Below, piece by piece: positions 1 through 11,050 of a stretch of DNA of 64,000 bases. The first letter of the stretch is position 1; the number at the start of each line of letters is the position of its first letter. A program made the translations under genes and the position numbers. A model generated the notes under the pieces. It was not told the origin of the DNA. It searched no databases and worked only from the letters and a program-made list of their open reading frames with translations. The DNA is from Pyropia yezoensis (taxonomy: Eukaryota > Rhodophyta > Bangiophyceae > Bangiales > Bangiaceae). Location: contig CM020618.1 of assembly GCA_009829735.1 (NCBI GenBank), positions 15,730,568-15,794,567 on the forward strand, in the 5' to 3' direction.

Positions 1-587
1 CCTTTTGCGAGATGAGAAGGGGTGGCGGCGCCACGGTGGTGGCGGGGCCAACTGGCGGTCCGATCTCAGCCGGAAATGGTCTGAGAACTACCGTTTCTAC
101 TCGCGGAGGAGCGCCTTCTGGTCGTGGTCGTGGTCGTGAAGAGCGAGAACAGAACATCTGCATCGTGAGAGGCCTCTGCACCGCCCCAACCATTGTTCTC
201 CGCTTTCAGCGCCATATGTAATAAACTCGGACCTGGTGGGGCCGACGGCGTCGATTTCGGGCGGCTCGCGGTCACGCTCTCCTGCTGTTACCGCGTCCCC
301 AAAATGGAGTAGATAAATATCTAGCCTTCATAAACTCAACCCGAAGACGTAAGGCCAGGGTACTTTCGCGAACGCGCTTTCAGTTTCCAAGAACAATGGA
401 CACAACACTGAAAGTGCTCCAGAAGAATTTGATCGGCGGGCGCGGGTCGCGATGGGTGGACGAGGAGCCCTTTGTCGTCGTAGGTCATGTTCGCCTCTAT
501 CGTGCCCGCCGCCACATCCAGCCCTCCTTTCGCGCCCATTCCCTCCCCTCCCCACTCCACCCCACCCCCTTTCTCAGCCCCTTCACC
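1..587. other. Intergenic leader before the WD40 gene
   Basis: I see no supported gene here. The stretch is less GC-extreme around positions 300-420 and becomes a C/T-rich tract (about 520-587) directly before the ATG at 588, as expected for a promoter and 5' leader. The open frame from position 396 that joins the WD40 protein has no family similarity in its first 64 codons, so I treat it as leader. Confidence 0.5.
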
Positions 588-2099
588 ATGACACCACCCT
601 ACACTATTCTCTCCCTAGGTGCCGACGGTGTGCATTTGCACGGACCTGCCGACACGGCGCCCCGGCACACGCTGGCGCTCCCCGCCCCCCCCCCCGGCGC
701 CCCCCCGCCCCCCTTTGCGCTCACCCACGACGGCGCCCGCCTGTACGTCTTCCCGCCCGGCGGCACGACCGCCTACGCGGTGCCGCCACGCGGGGGCGCG
801 CCGCTCATGCGGGCGGCCCCGCCCGAGCGCCCGCTCGTCGCGGCCGCCGCTTCGCCGTGTGGGTCGTGGCTCGCCGCGGGAGCCGCCTCGGGCCGCGCTT
901 ACGTGTGGGACGCCCCATCGGGCGCCCTCCTCCGCGCCTGGGATGCGCACTACCGGGGAGTGACGGCACTGGTTTGGACTGACGACGGGGGGGGGGTGGT
1001 CACTGCGGGGGGGGACGGCCTCGTCGCGCTGTGGCCGACGGTGGGGCTCGTCGCCACCCGGCCTCTGGCTGGGGGCCACGGCGGCGGTGGTGGCGGGGGG
1101 GATGCCGCCGCCCTGCCCCCCCCCCCCCTTGCGCCACCGACGGCCCTCGCGACGCTCTCCCCCCACGCCCTCCCCGTCAGCGCCATGGCGGTTGGCTCTG
1201 GCGGCGTGTCGGCCCGCCTCCTCACAGCCGCCGCCGACGGCGGCGCACGGGTGACCCACCTGCCGTCGGGGGCGGCGGTGGGCTCCATTCTCCTCCCCTC
1301 TCCCGCCAGCGCTGTCGCTTGGACGGCCGACGAGGCGGGCGCGTACGTGGGTTGTGCTGACGGGGGGGTACGGGCAGTCGCCGTCGACGCCCTTCACCCG
1401 GCAGTACCCGTCGCGCCCTCCTCGGCGCTCCGTGCGCCCACCTCGGCGGGCGCTGTCACCGACCTGGTCGTCCCGCCCGTGGGGGTTGGTGGCTGCGGCG
1501 GCGGTGGTGGTGGCGGCGGCGGCGGCCTCGTTGCCGCCTATGCCGACGGCAGCGTGCGTGTGTGGGCGCCAGCTGCCGGGGCGGTGCTCCGCTTGTATAG
1601 CCGCCACGCTGCCGGACGGGTGCGACTGGCGCTCCTCCCCCCTGCCGTTGGGGGCCACCCCCCCCCCGCAGGCACCGCCGCAGCGGCGGCCGCTGCCGCC
1701 GTCGGGGCCGCCGCAGCGCGGCCGCCGCCGCCGCTGGCGCGGATGGTGACCGCGGCCGAATGGGCGCCGCAGCTCGGTGCGCTCGACGGGGGCGGCGTCA
1801 CTGCCACCGCCGCTGCCGCGACCGCGGCCGCCGAAGCCCGCGCCGCCGCGGTGTGGGCGGCGGTGGACACGGCTGCGGCCGCCATCGGGGTGGCAGGCAC
1901 CCCGTCGGGCGGGGCAGCTGGCGGGGAACCTCCGGCTGTTGCAGCCGCTGCGGCCGCCACTGCCGCCGCGGCGGCGGCAGTGGAAGAGGTGGTTGCCCTG
2001 CGGGCCGAAGTGGCCCGCCTCTGCCGGGACAAGGAGCAGCTGGCCGCCGCTGGCCGCCGGCTGTGTGGACTGCTGGGGCAGGGGGCGTTCCCCGTTTGA
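588..2099 (+). CDS. WD40-repeat protein, WDR18/IPI3-like (Rix1 complex)
   Basis: Predicted 503-aa beta-propeller protein. In the known family, WDR18/Ipi3 works with Rix1/TEX10 and PELP1 in the nucleolus in 60S pre-ribosome maturation and ITS2 processing. The best evidence is residues about 88-149: a Ser-Pro-x-Gly element, SGRAYVWDAPSGALLRAW, then DAHYRGVTALVW and a GGDGLVALW blade end, the pattern typical of Ipi3/WDR18. More blades follow, with Gly and Ala insertions, and a short helical heptad segment (about 465-500) closes the protein as in WDR18. I chose the ATG at 588 because its context is CACCATG and the upstream 64 codons look non-coding. Another nucleolar WD40 protein is possible. The family is assigned from memory of motif order. 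Confidence 0.72.
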   Translation: MTPPYTILSLGADGVHLHGPADTAPRHTLALPAPPPGAPPPPFALTHDGARLYVFPPGGTTAYAVPPRGGAPLMRAAPPERPLVAAAASPCGSWLAAGAASGRAYVWDAPSGALLRAWDAHYRGVTALVWTDDGGGVVTAGGDGLVALWPTVGLVATRPLAGGHGGGGGGGDAAALPPPPLAPPTALATLSPHALPVSAMAVGSGGVSARLLTAAADGGARVTHLPSGAAVGSILLPSPASAVAWTADEAGAYVGCADGGVRAVAVDALHPAVPVAPSSALRAPTSAGAVTDLVVPPVGVGGCGGGGGGGGGGLVAAYADGSVRVWAPAAGAVLRLYSRHAAGRVRLALLPPAVGGHPPPAGTAAAAAAAAVGAAAARPPPPLARMVTAAEWAPQLGALDGGGVTATAAAATAAAEARAAAVWAAVDTAAAAIGVAGTPSGGAAGGEPPAVAAAAAATAAAAAAVEEVVALRAEVARLCRDKEQLAAAGRRLCGLLGQGAFPV

Positions 2100-2522
2100 G
2101 GGGAGCGCGCGTCGTCGAGCTCCGCCAGGCGACGCCTTGGAGCAGGCACGGACATGACATGTATCTAGTACTCAGGGATCTCAGCCAAAACGCAAAAGTT
2201 TGCATTTTGGTATCGCTGAAAGGCTCTGGGTGAAACAAGACAGGTTTCAGAAGGTTTCAGAAGATAGTTGGAAACATAGTGAACTACAGTCTGAACATGA
2301 ATGCGAATTGCACAACTGCATGGTATTTACCTACTTCAATTCGTCCAGCTCGAAGAACGCCCCCCCCTCGACCCCTTCACGACCCCACCACGTCGACGTT
2401 GGGATGCCGCCCTGCGACTGGAGAACTGCTCCTACCCCTTCTTCCATCATGGAGGCATGATGCCCTCCCACAACCTCCTCCCGCTGCCATCCCCCCCCTT
2501 CCCTCGCTTTCCCCTTCACCGC
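2100..2522. other. Convergent 3' intergenic gap
   Basis: This 0.4-kb gap lies between the 3' ends of the WD40 gene (+) and the oxidoreductase gene (-). It is locally AT-richer (about 2160-2340), consistent with two facing 3' UTRs. I see no canonical AATAAA and no ORF with family features. Confidence 0.5.
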
Positions 2523-4840
2523 TCACGACGTTGTCCGCGACTGCCGCCGGTGCTTCTCCACGTCGGCCACTGGCGCGCCGACGAGCGCACACGTGCGCGC
2601 AAGGCCCATGTCCACGTTCTTGGCCGCCGCCGCCTTGGCCCGCCGGCGGCGCGAGCCGAACGCGGCGGCGGCCGCGGCGGCGGCCGCCGCCGCGCCGCCG
2701 CCGCCGCCAAGCGCCACCACCAGCGCGCCGCTGGGCGGCGGGCGCGGCGTCTCGAGCACCACCCCCGACGGCCCGCTGCCGCCGCCGCCGGGCGTGGCGC
2801 CGTCGTCGCCGCCCCCGCCTCCGCTCGTGGCGCCGCCCATGGTGCTGAGCGACGAGCCACCCGAGGAGCCCGACGCGGTGCTTTCGCGGCGCCCGCCACC
2901 CCCGCCCGGAGGCCTACCGTCGGTGCCGTTGGCGCCGCCCTCTTCTGGGACCTCTCCCCGGCGGCGCGCCCCCCCCCGGCCGCCCGCCGCGGCGGCCGCC
3001 GCCACCACCGCCGCCACGTTGCGTGCGGCAACGGGCGCCTGGCGTTCCGCCCACGCGCCCGTCGCGCCCGCCACGGGGCTCATGCTGCACGCGTCGCCGA
3101 GCGCCCACACCCGCCGGCGGCTGCCGCGGGCGGCGAGGCCATCATCCACCCGTACCGCCCCCGAGCCGTCGAGCAGGTGGCCGTACGCGCCGGCCAGGCA
3201 GGCCGTGTTGGCCCGCGAGCCGCCGCCGCTGGTGCTGCTGCTGTGGCCGTTCGCGGCACCACCGCCGCCGCCGACGCCCCCCCCACCGGCGCGTCCGCCT
3301 CCGACGGAGTCGTGGACACCGTCGCCGCCGTCGGCAACCATCGTGCCAGGGATGGGGGCGGTGGGTCCGCCCGTCGCCCCACACACCAGCGTCACGTCGG
3401 CCGGGTAGCGAACAGAGGCCGAGGTGACGCTGCGCCACGCACCCAGGCCATCCCCTGGCAGGCCCGCCGCGGTGTCGGCAGCCGCTTCGGCCGCGTCGGC
3501 CGGGCGGAGGCGCGTCTCGAGGACGACTACGACGCCCATGGCGGACAGCCGCGTCGCGACCGACGCACTGTCGCGCGGAGGCAGCGCCGGGATGAGGCGA
3601 TTGCCCGCGTGGACGAGCGTAACCCCCTTTTCCGGCCACCGCCCTGCCACGGACGCCGCCACCTCCACCCCCGCCGCACCGCCGCCCACCACCAGTACCG
3701 TCCCGGCTGCGCGGAGGGCCGCGGAGAAGCCGCGCAGCTGCGCCGCCCGCCCGGCCAGAGACGGTACCGTCGCGCGGATGCCGGGGGTGCCCGGGTAGGC
3801 GCGGCCGGTCGCCACCACCAGCCGGTCGTACGCGACGCGGTCGCCAGTGGTGAGCGTCACGTCGGCAGGGCCGACGGCCATCGCCGCGGCCTGCACCCGT
3901 GTCACTGCGGGGGGCAAAAAGTCTTCGAGCGGCACGTCCAGCCGGTGCCGAAAGGTACGCGACACGAGCGCCCGGGGCACCGCGTAGGGGCACTCCCAGT
4001 ACGATTTGGGCTCCACCAGCGTCATCCGCAGCGCCGCCACCGCGGGCGGCGCGTCGGGCGCCGCCGCCGCCGCGGCGAGGTTGCGGAGGAAGATGGCGCC
4101 ACCAATGCCACCGCCCAGCACCACCACGTGCTCGCCAGTGCCGGCGGCGGCGGAAGGGGCGGGGAGCGCCGTCGGACGGGCCCGTGGTGCTGTCAGCCGT
4201 TTGGCGGACAGCCGGCGTGAGCGGGGGCCGTCACCGCCACCACCCCCGCCGCCACCACCACCACCGCCACCGCCACCGCCGCCGCCTCCTCCACTGCCAC
4301 CATCGTCCGAGAGCGCCGAGCCAAACGCGGCCCCGACGAGCGCCGCCGCCGCCTTGACACCCCGCCCGGCGGGCGCGGTGAACGACGACCGCCGGATGGT
4401 GGTGGAGAGGCGGGAGGCGAGGCGGCCACCGCGGCCGCCGCCACCCTCGTCACCGCCGCCATCACCCGCGGCGCCCGCCGCATCGTCCGCGGCGGTCTGC
4501 GTGGTAGGGGAGGTGGCAGTGGGGGCGTCGGCCGTGGCGGCGGCCGAAGAGAGCCCGCCGTCTGCCGCTCCTGCAGATTTGTCAGCGGTGGTGCCGCCCA
4601 CGGATGCGGAAGGCGCGTCGGCCGCCGTTGCCGCCGTGGACGCGGCCGACAAGGGCCCGTCGGCAGCCGCCGCGCCCGTCGCGTCACGGCCATCGGCCGG
4701 TGGGGCGGGCAGCTGCAGCGACGACCGCGGTGGCTGCGGCTGCGGCGGTGGTGGTGGCGCGTCGCCGCCCCCCCCCCCCCCCCAGCCGCTGCCGCGCTGG
4801 CGGTAGAAGAAGACAAAAGCCGCCGCCGCTCCTGTGCCAT
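2523..4840 (-). CDS. FSP1/AIFM2-like FAD-NAD(P) oxidoreductase, one frame break
   Basis: Two-dinucleotide-fold flavoprotein of the AIFM2/FSP1 (NDH-2-like) type; known members reduce quinones with NAD(P)H at membranes. Visible are an N-terminal FAD fold (HVVVLGGGIGGA), a family-typical YWECPY segment, a central NAD(P) fold (VLVVGGGAAGVEVA) and the C-terminal FAD motif VWALGDAC. A long Ala/Gly/Ser insertion precedes the last 25 residues. No in-frame ATG lies upstream of the first Rossmann motif in the literal sequence. One extra base in the C16 run at 4768-4783 (plus strand) brings an ATG at 4840 in good context (GAAATGG) into frame, giving about 772 aa. The same correction would also fuse it to the large open frame upstream, so the true N-terminus is open. 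Confidence 0.75.
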
Positions 4841-7800
4841 TTCCGGTAACGACGGGATGGCGGCGGCGGCGGCAGCGGCGGCGGCGGCAGCCGCCGCCGA
4901 CGCGGCGGCTGCCGCCTTGGCCGCGTCGGCCGCCGCGAGCGCTGCCGCGTTGGCCGACGCGATCGCCTGGCTCGTCGCCACGTCCCGCAGCCGCCAGTGC
5001 TCCTCCATGTCGGCCACCGCCGCCGCTTCGCGGCGCGCTTCGACCACCGTCACCGCGTCGGCAACCTTGCCACTGGGGATGATCGCCGCGGGGGGGGGAC
5101 CCCCCGGCGGCACCGTCGCCACCGGCCCTCGGGGTGAGGGAGTGGCGGCGGTGGCCGCGGCGGCGCCCGCCGCCGCCGTCCCCGCCGTCGTTGCCGTTGT
5201 GGCTGGCGCCGCCGACGACCGTGGCTGGGCCCGCGCCAGCGACGAAGACAGGGCCGCACGGCGGGCGGCGGAGGCTGCTTTGCGCGCCGCCGACCGCTCC
5301 CGTCGCGCCGCGCGATCGTCTGCTGACTCCCCTGCCGGACGAGACGGTGGCGCGCCAGGTGCGCCGCTGCCGCTACTGTCGGCCGCATCGGGGGTGGTGG
5401 CCGGCGGCGGTGATGGGGCCGCCGCCGCTGCTGCCGGCCCGGTCGGCGAGGCAGACGCGGCATGCGGAGCATCGCCCGCCGCGGTTGCCGTCGCTGGGAC
5501 GGGCTCCGCTGCGGGAGTGGCCGCCGCCGCTGCCGACGGCTTCCCCGTTGGGGCTTCTGCGCTTGCCGCACCCGCCGGCGCCGGTTCTGCTGCCGGGCTG
5601 CCACCGACGCCGCCAGAGGTGGCGGCGGCTGCGGCGCCACCTGCTTCCGCAACTGGCACTGCCGTGGGCGGCGGTGGCGGAGGGTCTTGCGGAGTCACCT
5701 CTGGGCCCCCTCCGGAAGTGAGCGCCGCGGTAGACGGTCCCTCTGTCGCTGCTGCCGGCGCAGCCGCTGGAGCTCCCGGGGACGCCCCCGCTTCTGGAGC
5801 CGTTGCGGGTGCCGGCGCCGGCGCCACCGGCGCCGCGGTCGCCGCAGGGACGACCCCCACCGCTGGAGGCGAGGCCGCCCCGTCAGCCGCAGGCGCGACG
5901 GCCGCGGCTGCCGGTGCCGCCACTGGGGCGGCGGCGGCTGCTGGGGCGGCGGCAGCTGCCGGCGGCGGAGGCCGCGGGGGCGGCGCATCCGCTGCCGCCC
6001 CCTGCCGGTGCCGCGCGGCGTCGCGGTCAATGACCGCGACACCTGCGCGACGGCGGGCACCAACACCCGAGCTCGCCAGCAGCTCCCCCGCGAGGCGCCG
6101 AGACTCAACGTCTGCCGACGGCGCCCGTCGCGACCTCAGCTGCCGCCGTCGCCGGCCGGCGGGGGGCTCTGTCGCACCCGCCGCCACGTCGGCCTTGCCA
6201 TCCCCGGCAGGAAGTATGGGCGCCAGCCCCCCCGTCGCCGGCGGCGGGCCGCCCAGCCCCCCTGGGTCAGAAGTGGTGCGTGTCGGCCGGGCCTTGCCGC
6301 CGCCACCGTCGGCGCCGGCCCCCTTGGCGCCGGCCCCACCGCCGCTCAGGCGCGGCAGCCGCCGCCGGCGGTCGCTGCCAACCGCGGCGGCGGCGGTGGC
6401 CGCCCAGCCGCGGGATCCCGGCGGCTGTGGCGGCGGCTGTGGCGACGGCGTGCCGGCCCCGCTGCCTGGTGCCGGCGGCGCGGCCGCCGCCGCAGCCGCC
6501 GCCGCGGCGGCTGCCGCCGCGGGGCTAACGCGCAACGACGGGCGGGGGCGGAGGGCCGACAGCGCCGCGTCGCGGAGGCGGAGGCTGAGCTTGCGTCGCC
6601 CGGCAGACGTCGACGCGGCGGGGTCGGCCGTCGCGGCCGGGGCGCTCCCCGACCGCCGCGCCCGGGTGGCGGGCGTGAGTGCGCGCGGGGGCGGCGCGCC
6701 ACCCGTTTCCGCTGGTCGCGGCTCGTTGGACGAAGTCGGCGGGGTGGGGCCCGCCACGGGGGGGGCGGCCACTGCTGGCGCCGTCGCCGTCGAAGGGGTG
6801 CCCGCCAGGCCCATGGCGCCGCCGCTCCCTTGGCTGCCGCCACCACTCGCCGACGCGGCGGGGGGCGGCGGCGGTGGCGCCTCCGAGGCGGAGCGGGGCA
6901 AGGCCGCCGGCGACGGCATGGACGGCGACCGCGGCACGGCGACCGGCGGTGCCACTGATGCGGAGCGGGGCAGGACGCCCACGCCGCCATCACGGTGCGG
7001 CACAGCCGCCGCCCCTGCGGGGGACGGCGCTGATCCGGCCGCCGCCGCAGTGCTGCCATCCCCACCGCCACCGCCACCGCCGGCAGCGGTTGCCGCCGCG
7101 ACGGGCGACGCCGTTGCATCCGACGCGGAGCGAGGCGCCGTCGCCGGCATAGACGGCGACGGTGGGACCGCCACTGGCGGCGCAACCGACGCGGAGCGGG
7201 GTGGGCCCCCACCCGTGACACCGTCGCGCCGCGGCCCCGCCGCCGTGGACGCGGAGCGGGGCAGCGGCCGCCGGAACGATGGCGCCGGCCGTGGCGCCGC
7301 TGCCTTGGCAGCCGCGGCCGCCGCCGCCGCCGCCGCGGTGGGCGCGGTGGGCGCGCCGCCCCCCCCGGCTCGCCCCTGTGACGACGATGGGAGCGACGAC
7401 GAGCGGGGCACGTGGCCCGGCCGAAAGGCGCGGGCGGCGGCGGAGAAGGCCTTGCCAAAGTCGGAGAACATGCCGTGGTGCCGCGGCAGCGCGCCCGAAG
7501 CGGACGCGACGGGCGGCACGCCGCTGCCGCGGGAGCGGCGGGCGCCACCCGGGGCGTAGCGGGAGGGGGGGGGGGCGGGCGTCCCGCCGCCGCCACCACC
7601 ACCGGGGGGGGCGGGAGGGGCGGGCGTCGCCGCCGAGGCGGCCGCGCCCGCAGTGGCCGCTGCCGAGGGGGGGGGTGCCGCCGCCGCCGCCGGCCCCGGC
7701 ACCACGGCAGGTGCCGCTGGTGCCGCTGATGCCAGCGGTGCCTGGGGTGGTGTCGGCTGCGGGGGGGCTGCCGCCAGCGACGTCACTACCGCCGGTGGGG

Positions 7801-10800
7801 CAGCCGCAGTGGGTACTGGCACCGCCACCGCCAGCGAGGCGACGCCCGCCCGCGCCGCTGTCGACGACGCTGAGGGGGCGGTGGCGACGCTGACAACACC
7901 GCCCTCTAGCTGGCCAGCTGCTGTCACCGGCGCCGCCACCACTGCCGTGGCAGTGTCGGCCACGGCCATAGAGGCAACGGCAGGCGGCGGTGGCGGTGGC
8001 ACCGCCGGGGCCGCCACGGCCTCGACCACTACAGCCCGCGGCGCTGTCTCTGGTGACGGGGGCGACGGCACAGATACCTCTACCCCTACCGCCGCGGTTG
8101 GGGTTGACGGTGTCGGCACCTCTGTCACAACCGCCAGTGGCGCTGGCGGCGGCGCTGGCGGCGGCGCTGGCGGCGGCGCCTCCACTGGAATAACCCGAAG
8201 GGGCGCCCTGGGTGAGTTAGGCGCCACCCCCAACGCTGCGCCGGCGGGCGCCGCCGGCACGGCCGGTGCGGGCAGCGCCGCCGGCGCCGGCAGCGCCTGC
8301 TTGGCCAACAGCGCAGCGGTGGAGGGTGCTGGCAGCGGCGGCGTAGACGAGGGCGCCACCTCTCCCACCACCACCGCCGCGGGCTGCGAGGGCGGCAGCG
8401 ACGGCGGCGGCGGCGGTGGGGACGACGGCGGCGGCGGCTGCTGCGGTTGGGCAGCAGCGGAACGTGCAGCTTCCCCCGACGGGGGCCCCTCCCCCGTGCT
8501 GCTCGCGTTGCTGCCACTGCGCCCCCGGCGGAGGAACCCCCCCGACAGCATGGACGATGCGGTCTTGGCCGCCGGCGACAGCGGCGGCTTGGCGCCCGAC
8601 ACGCGGCCCGACGAGGAGGACGCCCAGCCGGGCAGGACGTCGAGCGTGGGAGGGGACGCCGCGGCGGCGGCGGCCGCCTTGGCCGCCGCCCGGCCACCCG
8701 CCTTAGACGCCGGGAAGGGGGCGCCGCCGCCGGCGGTGCCACCCGACGAGGGGGGGGGGGCCTTGCGGCGCGCACGGAGGGACGCCCACGCACCCTTGTA
8801 CGACGGCTGCCGGGCCGCCCCGCCACTCCCACCGCTGTCTGTAACAGCGGCAGCAGCGGGGGCCGGGGCGGGGGGGGAGGGCGCGGGATTGACCGCCGCG
8901 CTGCCGGCGCTCACCCCGGCGGGGGCCGAATACGGGGAGCCCCCGTCCGGCGGCGGTGCAGCTGCCGTCGCAGGTGCCGGCGTCGCGAGGAGCTGCCCCA
9001 GCGGTGGCCGCGGCAGCGGCTGTGGCGCCGTCGTCGGCGCCTGGGGCGGCACAGCCAATGGGGCCGGCGCCGGCGCCGGCGACGGCACGGACGATGACAC
9101 CCCGATCGGCTGTGCCGGCTGCGCCGGTGGTGCCTGCTGCGGCGACTCTGCCGGCGCCGGCGTCGCCACCGCCACGGGCGCCAGCTCCGCCCGCGGCGGT
9201 GGGGGCCGGCCGTCGCCGCCGCCGCTACCACCCACTAGCGACACGGCCGGCGCGGGGCCCTCCGCGGTGGGCCCCAGCGGCAGCGGCGGCGGCGCCGCCG
9301 CCGCCACCCCCGCAGCCGCCGGCACGGGCGCCCCGGGCGGGTGACACCCGGTGCAGTCCGTGCCGGCCGGAGACGGTGCCGGCGGCGGCAGCGTCGGTGC
9401 CGCCGGTGCCGCCGCCGCCACCACGGGCGCCGGCGCCGGTGGCGCCACCGCCGCCTCAACGGGCGGCGGCAGCGGCGGTAGCGGCGGCGGCGGCGGCTCC
9501 ACGTCAATGTCCAGATAGGGCAGCGCGGGCAGCCGCGGTGGCGGCGGGGGCTCGCCACCGTCAGTGCTCGCCGGCGGGGCGGCCGCTGCGACAACCGACG
9601 CGGGGGGTGGGAAGGCAGGCGCCACGGCTGCGGGCGCTGCCACGGCCGGTGGCGCCCCCCGTGCGGCGGTCGGCGGCGTTGCTGGCGCACGGGTCGCCGG
9701 CGCAGGTGGGAGGGCGGCCAAGCCTGCGCCCCCTCCTTGACCTGCCGCGCCGCCGGCGTCTGTTGCCACCAGCGCTGCCACGTTGAGGGAGGCCTCGCAG
9801 GTCGTCGCCGGTGTGTCGACAGGCGCAGGCGCAGGGGCATGGGCAGGGGCAGGGGCAGGGGCAGGGGCAGGGGCAGGGGCAGGGGCAGCGGCAGCGGCAG
9901 CGGCAGGGCCAAGTGCAGGCGAAGGCGAGCCGTCCCCCCCCCCACCGGAAAGCCCAATGCCCACCACAGTCGGGACGCCGTAGTCCATGGGGCGGTCGAC
10001 CCCGCCCCCCACTCCAAGCGATGGGTGGCCCTCCTTGGGCCGGTCTGGCAGCGGCCGGCGCACTAGCTTCCGCTTCCCCCCCCCCCCGTGGGCCCCCCCC
10101 CCCCCCCCCACCGCCCCCCGGCGGCAGGTGCCCCCCCCCCCCGCCCCGCCGCCACCGCCGCCACCGCCGCCGCCGCCACCGCCACCCCCCCCCCCGCCGA
10201 CCCCACCGCCGCTGCCAAGGCCGTCGAGGGTGTCCACCCCGCGGAGGCCGTGGGTGCTGCTGCTGCGGCGGCGGGGGTGGAGCCCCCCGCCGCCGCCGCC
10301 GCCACCGCCGCCCCCGTGGCCAGCAGTGGTCAGCAGGTCCCCCGCAGACGTGGCACCCGTTACCATGGCCGGCGGTAGCACCGCCGTGGCGCCACCATCG
10401 GGGCCACCACCACCACCGCCGCCGCCGACGCCGCCGACGCCGCCACCCGCCATGACAGCCGCGAGGGACGTGGCGGGACGGGACGGCACGCCGTCAGCCG
10501 TTGCCCCCGCCGCGGAGCGGAGGCTCTTTGAGCCGAGGGACATGGAGATGAGGCGCTTCGTCTTGCCGCCCCCGCCCCCGCCCCCGACGCCGCCCTCCCC
10601 ATCCCCACCCCCCGCGGTGCGCCCCCGGCTGCGGCGGCCGGGCATCCGCCGGGGGCCATGGCGCGAACCGCCCCGGGAAGGCGGCGGCGACGGCGGGGCG
10701 GCCACGTGGGGCGACGGTGGGGGTGGCGGCACGCAAGCCGCCGGTGCCCCCGCCGCCGTCGCTGCCACCGCCGCCGCCGACGCTGCCGCTGCTGCTGCCG

Positions 10801-11050
10801 TTGCCGCTGCTGCGGCGGCGGCTGCGTCTCCCACCCCCCCGTTGGCCATCCCCCCGTTGACCGCCACCCCGGTGGCCACCCCGCCGCCATCGGGAGCCGC
10901 CCCGTCGACGACACGGGCGGGGGGGGCCTCTGCTGGCAGCGCTCGCCCGTCGGCCGGCGTCGACGCCGACCGTGGCACGGGCCCAGGGGGCGGCGGCAGG
11001 CCGACGCCGGGGGGCGCTAGCCCGGGTGCCGCCGCCACCACCGCCGCCAT
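4784..11050 (-). CDS. Giant Ala/Pro/Ser-rich disordered ORF, possible N-terminal extension of the FSP1-like gene
   Basis: An uninterrupted reading frame of about 2,090 codons from an ATG at 11050 (context CAACAATGG). The literal frame runs on to a stop at 4193, but beyond the C16 run it only shadows the oxidoreductase. I recognise no domain. The composition is Ala, Pro and Gly with recurrent short Ser/Arg motifs (PRSASVAPPVAVP occurs twice, RSPSMP-like pairs, FLRRGRSGSNASS), a KLSLRLRDAALSAL patch, a VEARREAAAVADMEEHWRLRD helix and poly-Ala before the junction. Recurrent basic-Ser motifs argue for real coding, but GC-rich low-complexity DNA yields long open frames on both strands, so status is uncertain. 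It is in frame with the FSP1-like domain if one G is missing. It could be an independent phospho-protein or non-coding. Confidence 0.45.
9831..9915 (-). repeat. Hexanucleotide GGGGCA tandem array
   Basis: About ten tandem units of GGGGCA (drifting to GCGGCA) on the plus strand. On the minus strand they encode an (Ala-Pro)n run inside the giant ORF. It is likely length-polymorphic. Confidence 0.8.

Noticed and set aside
2301..4220. 639-codon plus-strand frame over the FSP1-like gene
   Set aside because: Arg/Ala-rich shadow; the minus strand carries clear Rossmann motifs.
4857..9344. Long plus-strand open frames of 900 and 563 codons opposite the giant ORF
   Set aside because: Ala/Gly/Thr shadow of the minus-strand frame with no motif of its own; GC-rich DNA with few stops gives these on both strands.
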